From Kurthia populi (lineage in GTDB: Bacteria; Bacillota; Bacilli; Bacillales_A; Planococcaceae), in contig NZ_JBHUOR010000138.1 of assembly GCF_042686175.1 (NCBI RefSeq), positions 4,036 through 68,035 on the forward strand: 64,000 nt of DNA. Reading direction: 5' to 3'. This document shows, one piece after another, positions 44,400 to 51,428 of this stretch. Positions within the stretch are counted from its first letter, which is position 1, and each line of letters opens with the position of its first letter. The notes under the pieces are model-generated. The model saw nothing but the letters and a program-made list of their open reading frames with translations, ran no database searches and had not been told where the DNA came from. A program made the position numbers and the translations under genes.

Positions 44400-44954
44400 T
44401 TAAATAGATGCGTTTTCAAATTCTTTTTGGATCTTAAGACATTCATTTTTAACGTCTGTAGGATTGTTAAATTTAATAAGATCATTGAACCAAAAAATGT
44501 TTAAGAAATTACTGGAATCTTTAAAACGATTAATTTCTCCATTCTTTAATAAATCATCATAATTATTGAATTTAAAAGCAATGTCTGCTATCCAATAAGA
44601 TTCGTATTTTGAAGAATGAGATAGTGGTATAACGATGACAGAACTAATTATTTGAGGGGCCAGATTATGCTGTTTTTCATGGTAAAATTGGATACTAATT
44701 TGAATTATTTTTTTGCTTTTTTTTCTATAATTTTCTGTATAAGTGCGAGAAATATATTTTGGAAATATGGTTACTTCATCTGATGGATTTTGATGAATAA
44801 AATTTGATGTCATATTCCCTAAATTGTTTTCGTCATAAGGTGAGTATCCTAGCTTTTTAAGCTCTTTATCGAATTCTCTAATTAATAAAATAGAATTGTT
44901 AATTAAATTAATCACATTTTCAATTGAGATTGCTAAAATATCATTTTCATTCAT
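44400..44954 (-). CDS. Cassette partner protein of unknown function
   Basis: 184 residues from ATG 44954, whose ATGA overlaps the stop of the nuclease gene; GGAG lies nine bases upstream. N-terminal helix pair (VINLINNSILLIREFDKELKKLGYSPYDENNLGNM), then a strand-rich part (IIQISIQFYHEK, IISSVIVIPLS, YWIADIAFKF) and a final helix. No membrane helix, no catalytic motif that I recognise. Likely a specificity, sensor or control subunit for the nuclease. Confidence 0.75.
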   Translation of the reverse strand: MNENDILAISIENVINLINNSILLIREFDKELKKLGYSPYDENNLGNMTSNFIHQNPSDEVTIFPKYISRTYTENYRKKSKKIIQISIQFYHEKQHNLAPQIISSVIVIPLSHSSKYESYWIADIAFKFNNYDDLLKNGEINRFKDSSNFLNIFWFNDLIKFNNPTDVKNECLKIQKEFENASI

Positions 44955-45748
44955 GTTAATGAGTCTCCATATCTCCAATTAGATTTTGAAACTGATTTAA
45001 ATTTGTTTAAAAGTAGGTTGCTTGGATACAAACTTTTCTCAACAAAAGTAATTTGCTTTAGAAATCCATTAAAGCATTGCAGATTTTTATGAACTAGCAA
45101 GGCTTTCAAGTCGGTTATTAATAATTGATCTTGATATGTGCAAATGCTGTCCGTTAGATTAATTTGAGCGAGTGCGTGATAAATAGTACTCCAAGATAGC
45201 CAATAAAAATCATTTAATCCGTATGACGGGGAATTCACAAATTTTGCGCTAGTTTCAATACTGTCTGTAGGAAAGTGAGTATCTTTTGTTAAGTAAAATA
45301 ACTTGGCGCTTTTTAATGAATTACGATTTACTCCTAGTAAATTTAAACAATAGTCACTTGTTAAATCTTCTACCTCTTTAGCAAGTTGGTCTCTTTGATG
45401 GTTCATACGCTCTGATATTTCTACACTAGTATCTTCTGAACTAGACTTACCAGAGTGATACTTGGCTTCAATACAGACTAGATAAATAAAATTGTCATCA
45501 TCTGTTAGCTTTAGAAGTAAATCGGGTTCACTTTTTTCAAGACGAGGCCAAAATGTATATTCACATTTCCTAATGAGCGGAGGCAACACGAATGGCTCAT
45601 TTTGAATATTGATGGCTTCGCTTAATATTTGTTGAATGAAGAAAGGGGAAGAAAGATACTGTAATGTACCAAATATAGATGATGTTAAGAAATCTTCTGA
45701 ATGAGTCAATTTAGAAGGTATTTTTCTTTTTAATTCGCCAATAAGCAT
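44951..45748 (-). CDS. PD-(D/E)XK nuclease-like protein of the cassette
   Basis: 265 residues from ATG 45748 (AAGGAG 11 bases upstream); a longer opening to 45784 has no site. N-terminal LTHSEDFLTSSIFGTLQYL supplies the first acidic residue (Glu18 or Asp19), then EPDLLLKL with Asp76 and IYLVCIEAKYHSGKSS with Glu94 and Lys96, the PD...D...EAK pattern of restriction-like nucleases. The second half is helical, ending WRYGDSLT. First gene of a two-gene operon antisense to the late genes. Confidence 0.8.
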   Translation of the reverse strand: MLIGELKRKIPSKLTHSEDFLTSSIFGTLQYLSSPFFIQQILSEAINIQNEPFVLPPLIRKCEYTFWPRLEKSEPDLLLKLTDDDNFIYLVCIEAKYHSGKSSSEDTSVEISERMNHQRDQLAKEVEDLTSDYCLNLLGVNRNSLKSAKLFYLTKDTHFPTDSIETSAKFVNSPSYGLNDFYWLSWSTIYHALAQINLTDSICTYQDQLLITDLKALLVHKNLQCFNGFLKQITFVEKSLYPSNLLLNKFKSVSKSNWRYGDSLT

Positions 45749-45788
45749 AGATAAAAATACTCCTTTCATACTAATTATTACCATAAAT

Positions 45789-45794
45789 ATTATA
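45789..45794 (-). promoter_or_regulatory. -10 box of the cassette promoter
   Basis: Perfect TATAAT on the minus strand, 41 bases before the nuclease start. The -35 position (CCATGA) is poor and overlaps the portal ribosome binding site and start. Confidence 0.45.
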
Positions 45795-45813
45795 CCTTTT
45801 CAGGAGGTGAATC

Positions 45814-47037
45814 ATGGGGCTATTTGAAAAAATGTTTGGTAAAAAGTCAGAATCGCATTTGAGCAATCAATTTAAATTGATTCAGGATGCTGGTGATGGC
45901 TTTTTTCAATGGGATGGAAAGCTTTATAGGTCTGATATTATTCGTTCAGCTATTCGACCAAAAGTAAAAGCAATTGGGAAGCTTACGGCGAAACATATTA
46001 GGCAAAACGACAAGGAATTTAAAGTAAATCCAAATGTAAATATTCGATTCCTATTGGAGGAACCTAACCCATTAATGACAGGACAAGTATTTCAAGAAAA
46101 GATGGCTACTCAGTTAGCGCTTAACAATAATGCATTTGCATATATTAAGCGAGATGAGCGAGGATGGCCACTTGAAATTTATCCGATTCCTGCTGCAAGT
46201 ATCGAATTGAAAGAAGGGCCGAGCGGAGAAATATTTCTACGCTTTTTATTTTTAAATGGCCAGCGAATGACAGTTCCTTATGCTGACATTATCCATTTAA
46301 GAAATGATTTTAACGAAGATGACTTTTTCGGTACACATCCTGGAGAAGCGTTGAAAGATTCATTAGAAATTGTTTCAACTGCTGATCAAGGGATTGTAAA
46401 AGCAATTAAAAATAGTGCTTCTATCAAATGGCTAATGAAGTTTAAAACGATTTTACAGCCGAAAGATATGGAGAACGAAGTGAAGCGGTTCACTGAAAAC
46501 TATTTATCGATTGATAGAAATAGTGGAGGGGCCGCAGCTGCAGATACTCGTTATGATCTTCAACAAGTGAAAAATGACGCGTATGTGCCTAATGAAAAGC
46601 AAGTGGATAATACGACAAAACGTATTTATTCATTTTTTAACACAAATGAGAAAATTGTACAGTCGAATTATACCGAAGATGAATGGAACGCTTACTACGA
46701 GGCACAAATTGAGCCTGATGCGATGCAATTTGCCAATGAGTATACACGACGACTCTTTACGAGAAAAGAGCGCGGATTTGGCAACAGAATTATTTTTGAA
46801 GCAGCAAGTCTACAATATGCTTCTATGAGTACAAAAATGAACCTTGTACAAATGGTAGATAGAGGAGCGCTTACACCAAATGAATGGCGCTCAATTTTAT
46901 CATTAGGACCAATTGAAGGTGGAGATAAAGCAATTCGCCGATTAGATACAGCTGAAATTAATGCCAAGAAGGGAGGTGAGAAGGATGGAAGCAACGGAGA
47001 AACGCAATTTGACGACGAATCAGGTGGAGATTCGTGA
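45814..47037 (+). CDS. Phage portal protein, HK97 family
   Basis: 407 residues; CAGGAGGTGAATC upstream. PLMTGQVFQEKMATQLALNNNAFAYIKRDE, PYADIIHLRN and the helical C-terminal part (VDNTTKRIYSFFNTNEKIV, AASLQYASMSTKMNLVQ) are typical. It forms the dodecameric ring at the capsid vertex through which DNA passes. Its 3' end overlaps the protease gene by 53 bases. Confidence 0.95.
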   Translation: MGLFEKMFGKKSESHLSNQFKLIQDAGDGFFQWDGKLYRSDIIRSAIRPKVKAIGKLTAKHIRQNDKEFKVNPNVNIRFLLEEPNPLMTGQVFQEKMATQLALNNNAFAYIKRDERGWPLEIYPIPAASIELKEGPSGEIFLRFLFLNGQRMTVPYADIIHLRNDFNEDDFFGTHPGEALKDSLEIVSTADQGIVKAIKNSASIKWLMKFKTILQPKDMENEVKRFTENYLSIDRNSGGAAAADTRYDLQQVKNDAYVPNEKQVDNTTKRIYSFFNTNEKIVQSNYTEDEWNAYYEAQIEPDAMQFANEYTRRLFTRKERGFGNRIIFEAASLQYASMSTKMNLVQMVDRGALTPNEWRSILSLGPIEGGDKAIRRLDTAEINAKKGGEKDGSNGETQFDDESGGDS

Positions 47038-47569
47038 GGATGAAGGTGGTCAACGTGTATTAACAGGCTATGCGGTTAAATGGGAAATGAAGTCCGTACC
47101 AATGGGCTATTTTCAACGATTTAAAGAGCAATTTAAACGTGGAGCTTTTACGGAATCATTAACGAATGATGACCAAAAGGCGTTGTGGTCCCATGATACA
47201 TCTAAAGTGTTAGGACGTACTAAAAACGGAACGCTACGTTTGTTTGAAGATGATTTAGGATTACGTTTTGAGCTTGATTTACCGGATACAACATTAGGTG
47301 ACGATGCTTATAAATCAATTAAGCGTGGCGATGTTGATGGGGTTTCATTCGGGTTTAGTATGTTAAAGCAAGAATGGGACGAATCAGACCCAGATAATGT
47401 TGTTCGGACTGTTACGAAAGCAAAGTTACTCGAAATTTCGCCAGTAGCATTCCCAGCTTATCCAGATTCACAAGTGGCGGCGCGTTCACATGATCCGTAT
47501 CAAGAGCATATGGAATTGAAGGAGCGACAAGAGCGCCGACAAAAATTATTATTAAAAACATTCCTATAG
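46985..47569 (+). CDS. HK97-type prohead protease
   Basis: 194 residues from ATG 46985 (GGGAGGTGAGAAGG upstream). S78/U35-type protease: LTGYAVKWE, ALWSHDTSKVLGRTKNGTL with the conserved His, GVSFGFSM with catalytic Ser. It removes scaffold and the delta domain of the capsid protein during maturation. Confidence 0.95.
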   Translation: MEATEKRNLTTNQVEIREDEGGQRVLTGYAVKWEMKSVPMGYFQRFKEQFKRGAFTESLTNDDQKALWSHDTSKVLGRTKNGTLRLFEDDLGLRFELDLPDTTLGDDAYKSIKRGDVDGVSFGFSMLKQEWDESDPDNVVRTVTKAKLLEISPVAFPAYPDSQVAARSHDPYQEHMELKERQERRQKLLLKTFL

Positions 47570-47579
47570 AGGTGAAGGC

Positions 47580-48755
47580 ATGAATAAACGATTAAAAGAA
47601 ATTTTACAGCGCAAGACAGAAATTCGTTCTGCATTAGAAAGCAATGATAACGTTGATTTAGACGCTTTTGAAAAAGAATTACGTGAGCTAGATGAAGAAT
47701 ACGAAACGATTGAAAAACGTGAGAAGTTAATGCATCAAGCAGAGCAAATTAACAACGGCGAGTTAGAATCTCGTACGATCAGTACGTTTAACATGACAGG
47801 GCAACAAGAAAAACGTTCGCCAGAAGAAGCAGAATTAGCGTATCGAAATGCATTCATGGATTTTGTATTACGTGATGCACCTATTCCAACTGAATTACGT
47901 GAAACAACAAGTACTGGTGACATTGGCTCGGTCATTCCGCAAACGGTGCTAAATCGCATTATTGAAAAGCTAGATGCATCAGGTATGATCTTACCGCTTA
48001 TTACGAATACAGCGTTTAAAGGTGGCCTTACAATTCCGACATCCACTGTTAAGCCAGTAGCAACATGGGTAGCAGAAGGTAGCGGCTCGGCGAAGCAGAA
48101 GAAAACAACAGGCTCAATTACATTTAACTATCATAAATTACGTTGCGCTGTAGCAGTAACATTAGAAGTCGAAACGATGGCACTAGCTGTTTTTGAACAA
48201 GTATTAGTAAACAATATCGTTGAAGCGATGACGATTGCACTTGAACAGGCTATTATTTCAGGCGACGGTATTGGCAAACCGAAAGGCATTTTAGCTGAAA
48301 CACCGAATGAAGGACAGGCGTTAGATGTGGCCAAAATGGAATATCAAACATTAGTCGATGCAGAGGCAGCATTACCATTAGAATACGAAACAAATGCAGT
48401 CTATGTGATGACAAAGAAAACGTTCATGAAGATGGCAAGCATTAAAGATGAAAATGGCCAACCAATTGGACGTGTAAACTATGGTATTGCAGGAGCGATT
48501 GAGCGCTCTTTACTTGGTCGTAGCGTAGTGCTATGCAATTACTTAGACTCATTCGATTCAGCTGAAACAGGCAGTCCATTTGCATTCTTATACAACTTCA
48601 AAGACTATATTTTAAATACGAACTACCAAATGGGCGTTAAAAAGTATGAGGATAACGAAACGGACGATCTTGTGACAAAAGCAATTATGATTGCAGACGG
48701 AAAATCGGTTGATAATGGCTCATTAGTTGTATTAAGTAAAGCAGCTGCTATTTAG
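47580..48755 (+). CDS. Major capsid protein, HK97 fold
   Basis: 391 residues. N-terminal coiled-coil delta domain (about 1-95, EILQRKTEIRSALESNDNVDLDAFEKEL), probably removed by the protease, then the HK97 shell domain: GDIGSVIPQTVLNRIIEKL, TWVAEGSGSAKQKKTTGSITFNYHKL, QAIISGDGIGKPKGIL, and the C-terminal KAIMIADGKSVDNGSLVVL. Full-length for the family. Confidence 0.96.
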   Translation: MNKRLKEILQRKTEIRSALESNDNVDLDAFEKELRELDEEYETIEKREKLMHQAEQINNGELESRTISTFNMTGQQEKRSPEEAELAYRNAFMDFVLRDAPIPTELRETTSTGDIGSVIPQTVLNRIIEKLDASGMILPLITNTAFKGGLTIPTSTVKPVATWVAEGSGSAKQKKTTGSITFNYHKLRCAVAVTLEVETMALAVFEQVLVNNIVEAMTIALEQAIISGDGIGKPKGILAETPNEGQALDVAKMEYQTLVDAEAALPLEYETNAVYVMTKKTFMKMASIKDENGQPIGRVNYGIAGAIERSLLGRSVVLCNYLDSFDSAETGSPFAFLYNFKDYILNTNYQMGVKKYEDNETDDLVTKAIMIADGKSVDNGSLVVLSKAAAI

Positions 48756-48764
48756 GAGGTGTGA

Positions 48765-49040
48765 ATGATGAAATATCGCGTATTAAAAGCATTTATTGAT
48801 AAGAAAACTTTTATTGGCTATAACGAAGGCAATACGTATGAATCAAGTGATTCAGAACGTGTTGCTTTTTTGATTGAAAAAGGTTTCTTGGTCGATGAAA
48901 AGCCATCTGTTGAGGAATTGGATTATATCGAGTTAAAACAAATGGCTAAAGACTTAGGTATCGAAGGTTATAACAAAATGAAGAAAGAAGCTTTGTTAGA
49001 AGCGGTACAGCGACATGGACCAACTACTTCAGAAAATTAA
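48765..49040 (+). CDS. Small head protein with Rho-N/SAP-like C-terminal motif
   Basis: 91 residues; ATG 48765 or 48768, with AGGAGG upstream. N-terminal strands (YRVLKAFIDKKTFIGYNEGNTYE) end with a helix pair DYIELKQMAKDLGIEGYNKMKKEALLEAVQ, the Rho-termination-factor N-terminal/LEM-like motif often found in small proteins just after the capsid gene. Exact role unknown; perhaps capsid decoration or connector. Confidence 0.7.
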   Translation: MMKYRVLKAFIDKKTFIGYNEGNTYESSDSERVAFLIEKGFLVDEKPSVEELDYIELKQMAKDLGIEGYNKMKKEALLEAVQRHGPTTSEN

Positions 49041-49293
49041 AACGAGTCTGCGTATTAAACATGACAAGCTAGACGATGAATTGTTAGCAACAATTGAAGC
49101 TGCATTAATCGATTTGAAGCTTGGAGGCATTCATAAACTAGATGTGGATGATGCTTTAATTTATCGAGCTATACAGCTATATTGTAAAGCTTCATATGGT
49201 ATGGCAGGAGAAGCAAGCGATAAATATCAAGCTTCGTATGACATGTTGAAAGTCAGTCTAGCGTTAGCAGGTGATTACAATGGATACACTTAA
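49015..49293 (+). CDS. Head-tail connector protein (gp6-like)
   Basis: 92 residues, starting inside the preceding gene. LLQKIKTSLRIKHDKLDDELLATIEAALIDLKLGG and IYRAIQLYCKASYG match HK97 gp6/YqbG-like DNA packaging adaptors, which form the ring below the portal. Confidence 0.85.
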   Translation: MDQLLQKIKTSLRIKHDKLDDELLATIEAALIDLKLGGIHKLDVDDALIYRAIQLYCKASYGMAGEASDKYQASYDMLKVSLALAGDYNGYT

Positions 49294-49597
49294 TGACGTA
49301 GCGGAATTGTTGCAAGAGCAAATCGTTAAAACTTCATTAGGACAGGAAAGAAAGACGTTTGTTGCTAATGAAGTATTTTGTAAGAAGAAAAGTATTACTC
49401 GAACGGAATATTTTACGGCTGGTCAATCGGGTTTGCGTCCGTCTGCAATGTTTAAAGTACATTTATTGGACTATGATGAAGAACTCTATATCCGTTATGA
49501 TCAAAAGATTTACAGTATTTATCGGACGTTTGAAAATGGTGATTTTATTGAACTTTATTGTGAGGTGAGAAGCGGTGCAAATCAGTCAACTAAATAA
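49280..49597 (+). CDS. Phage head closure (head-tail joining) protein
   Basis: 105 residues from ATG 49280 (AGGTGAT upstream). The middle strand block FCKKKSITRTEYFTAGQSGLRPSAMFKVHLLDYDEE and DQKIYSIYRTFENGDFIELYCE is the SPP1 gp16-like stopper pattern. It seals the filled head. Confidence 0.85.
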   Translation: MDTLNDVAELLQEQIVKTSLGQERKTFVANEVFCKKKSITRTEYFTAGQSGLRPSAMFKVHLLDYDEELYIRYDQKIYSIYRTFENGDFIELYCEVRSGANQSTK

Positions 49598-49925
49598 TGC
49601 AATTATGCAAGAACTCAATCGCTATGCTCAACTTGCTAGAGAAAATGTAGAAGAATTAGCGGAAAGAACAGCTAATGAAGGTGCTACCACTTTGAAAAGT
49701 ACAAGCCCACAGCGGAGCGGTAAATATGCAAAGAGCTGGCGTGTGAAAAAAGTAGGGACAAGTTTTGTTATTTATAACACTAAATATCAGCTGACACATT
49801 TACTTGAAAAAGGTCATGCAAAAGTTAATGGTGGACGTGTTGCAGCCATTCCACATATCCGACCTGTTGAACAGGCAGCTATTGAGCGGTTTGTAAATGG
49901 TCTAAATGAGGTGCTGGGAGGATGA
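49575..49925 (+). CDS. HK97 gp10-like tail component
   Basis: 116 residues from GTG 49575, overlapping the closure gene. TANEGATTLKSTSPQRSGKYAKSWRVKK and LLEKGHAKVNGGRVAAIPHIRPVE are the hallmark blocks of HK97-gp10 family proteins, which act at tail completion. Confidence 0.92.
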   Translation: MQISQLNNAIMQELNRYAQLARENVEELAERTANEGATTLKSTSPQRSGKYAKSWRVKKVGTSFVIYNTKYQLTHLLEKGHAKVNGGRVAAIPHIRPVEQAAIERFVNGLNEVLGG

Positions 49926-50236
49926 CGTTACAACAGCTTTATAACATTCTTCAAACGCTAAATTTACCGGTGGCTTATCATCATTTTGAAAGTCGGCAAC
50001 CATTGCCTTTCATTGTTTACTTGAATGATTCCGACAGTACGGTAGGTGCTGACAACAAAGTATTCTACAAAGAAAAGCATGTAGATGTTGAGCTTTATAT
50101 GGCTGAAAAAGATGAAGCATTAGAAATTCAACTAGAAACACTACTGGATAATCATGAAATCTTTTATGAGGACCCAGATGAAATTTTTATTGAGGAAGAA
50201 GGCGTGTTTAAACGCACGTACTATTTAACAATTTAG
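49922..50236 (+). CDS. Minor tail / tail completion protein
   Basis: 104 residues, ATGA overlap with the preceding gene. FESRQPLPFIVYLNDSDSTVGADNKVFYKEKHVDVELY resembles tail terminator proteins at this fixed position between gp10-like and major tail genes. Confidence 0.75.
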   Translation: MTLQQLYNILQTLNLPVAYHHFESRQPLPFIVYLNDSDSTVGADNKVFYKEKHVDVELYMAEKDEALEIQLETLLDNHEIFYEDPDEIFIEEEGVFKRTYYLTI

Positions 50237-50247
50237 GAGGAACAATA

Positions 50248-50820
50248 ATGAAAAAAGAAAACAAAGTCACGTTTGGCTTGAAAAACGTACACTATGCGCC
50301 AATCACTGAAACAGTAGAAGATAAAGTTACTTATGGTACGCCGGTACGCATTCCGGGTGCTACAGAAATGTCTACAGATCCAGCAGGTGAATCATCAAGC
50401 TTCTTTGCGGATGATATTAACTTTTATGAAGCAATTGCCAATCAAGGTTATGAAGGTAACTTTAACTTTGCGAAATTACCAATTTCATTTTACACAGATA
50501 TTTTAGGTTACACGCTTGTAAACGGTGGTTTATACGAAAATGCGAATGCAAAAATTAAACCATTTGCGCTTTTATTCGAAATTGATGGCGACCAACAAGC
50601 AGACCGTTTTGTTTACTACAACGTGAGCGCAAATCGCCCTGGTACATCTTCTAAAACAAAAGAAGATTCTACAGAAGTAAATACGGTTGAATTGCCGTTT
50701 AAAGCGACTCCACGCGCTGATGGTGCGATTAAGTGGGTAACGGGTCCAGAAACCCCACAAGCTGTATATGACGCATTCTATACCAAAGTAACAGAGCCAG
50801 TGGAAATTCCAGAAATCTAG
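50248..50820 (+). CDS. Major tail protein (phi13 type)
   Basis: 190 residues with AGGAGG upstream. KVTFGLKNVHYAPITE, GATEMSTDPAGESSSFFADDINF, GYEGNFNFAKLPISFYTDILGY are characteristic of the phi13-family tail tube protein. It polymerises to the tail tube around the tape measure. Confidence 0.92.
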   Translation: MKKENKVTFGLKNVHYAPITETVEDKVTYGTPVRIPGATEMSTDPAGESSSFFADDINFYEAIANQGYEGNFNFAKLPISFYTDILGYTLVNGGLYENANAKIKPFALLFEIDGDQQADRFVYYNVSANRPGTSSKTKEDSTEVNTVELPFKATPRADGAIKWVTGPETPQAVYDAFYTKVTEPVEIPEI

Positions 50821-50838
50821 CATTAGGAGGCTATTGAC

Positions 50839-51195
50839 ATGACAAAAATTAAAATTGGGAAGGAGAGTGTTCGCTTTGAAGCGAATGCTCTTTTTCCTGT
50901 TAAATATAAACAATTAACAAAGCGCGACATTTTTAAAGATTTAAAAGTAGTTGAAAATATGCAACATGCTAAGTCATTTGAGGATTTAAATATCGATATT
51001 TTATATGACATTGTGTATGTGCTCGCTTGGTTTGCGGACCGTACAATTCCAGAACGCGATGAATGGCTGCTACAATTTGATGAATTTGATGTGTTTGAAG
51101 TGATGCCACAAGTCGTTAATTTATTAGTAGATTCATTAAATGCAGGCGCTAAAAAAAACAAACCGGTGAAGCAGGGCAAGAAGAACAAAAAATAA
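50839..51195 (+). CDS. Tail assembly chaperone, zero-frame product (gpG-like)
   Basis: 118 residues. Helical, with FPVKYKQLTKRDIFKDLKVVENMQ and an Ala/Lys-rich C-terminus, immediately before the tape measure: the place and form of gpG. The slippery heptamer A-AAA-AAC lies at 51153-51159, 12 codons before its stop, allowing a -1 shift to make the longer gpGT product. Confidence 0.88.
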   Translation: MTKIKIGKESVRFEANALFPVKYKQLTKRDIFKDLKVVENMQHAKSFEDLNIDILYDIVYVLAWFADRTIPERDEWLLQFDEFDVFEVMPQVVNLLVDSLNAGAKKNKPVKQGKKNKK

Positions 51196-51389
51196 CTGAA
51201 TTTAATACCGAAGTTTATTTAGCTTTGTGTCGAACTGCTAAGCTGCAATATGCTGATATGGAGATGATGACCGTTGGAATGGCACTCGATTACATTGATG
51301 CATATCAAGATCTTCATCATCCATCAGACAAAGAAAATCAGTCACGCAAGGCGACACAGGCTGATATTGAAAAACTCAAAGGGCGTTAA
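51153..51389 (+). CDS. Frameshifted extension of tail assembly chaperone (gpT-like part of gpGT)
   Basis: No start codon of its own. After a -1 shift on A-AAA-AAC, reading continues QTGEAGQEEQKITEF, then NTEVYLALCRTAKLQYADME and so on to KLKGR before a stop at 51387. This gives a fusion of about 183 residues. The -1 frame is closed just upstream by TAA at 51150, so entry is possible only near the heptamer. The arrangement copies the G/GT pairs of lambda-like and HK97-like phages, which chaperone tape measure assembly. Confidence 0.85.
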   Translation, partial: KKQTGEAGQEEQKITEFNTEVYLALCRTAKLQYADMEMMTVGMALDYIDAYQDLHHPSDKENQSRKATQADIEKLKGR

Positions 51390-51405
51390 TAACGCTCTTT
51401 TTTTA
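51376..51405 (+). terminator. Hairpin with T-run between chaperone and tape measure genes
   Basis: AAAGGGCGTT-AAT-AACGCTCTTT followed by TTTT; the gpT stop lies in the loop region. Probably a partial terminator that tunes expression. Confidence 0.65.
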
Positions 51406-51428
51406 TTTGTCGAAAGGATGGTGGGAGA

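Noticed and set aside
44927..44942. TTGCTAAAATATCATT in the cassette partner gene, like the operator
   Set aside because: Only one half of the dyad matches and it is coding sequence.
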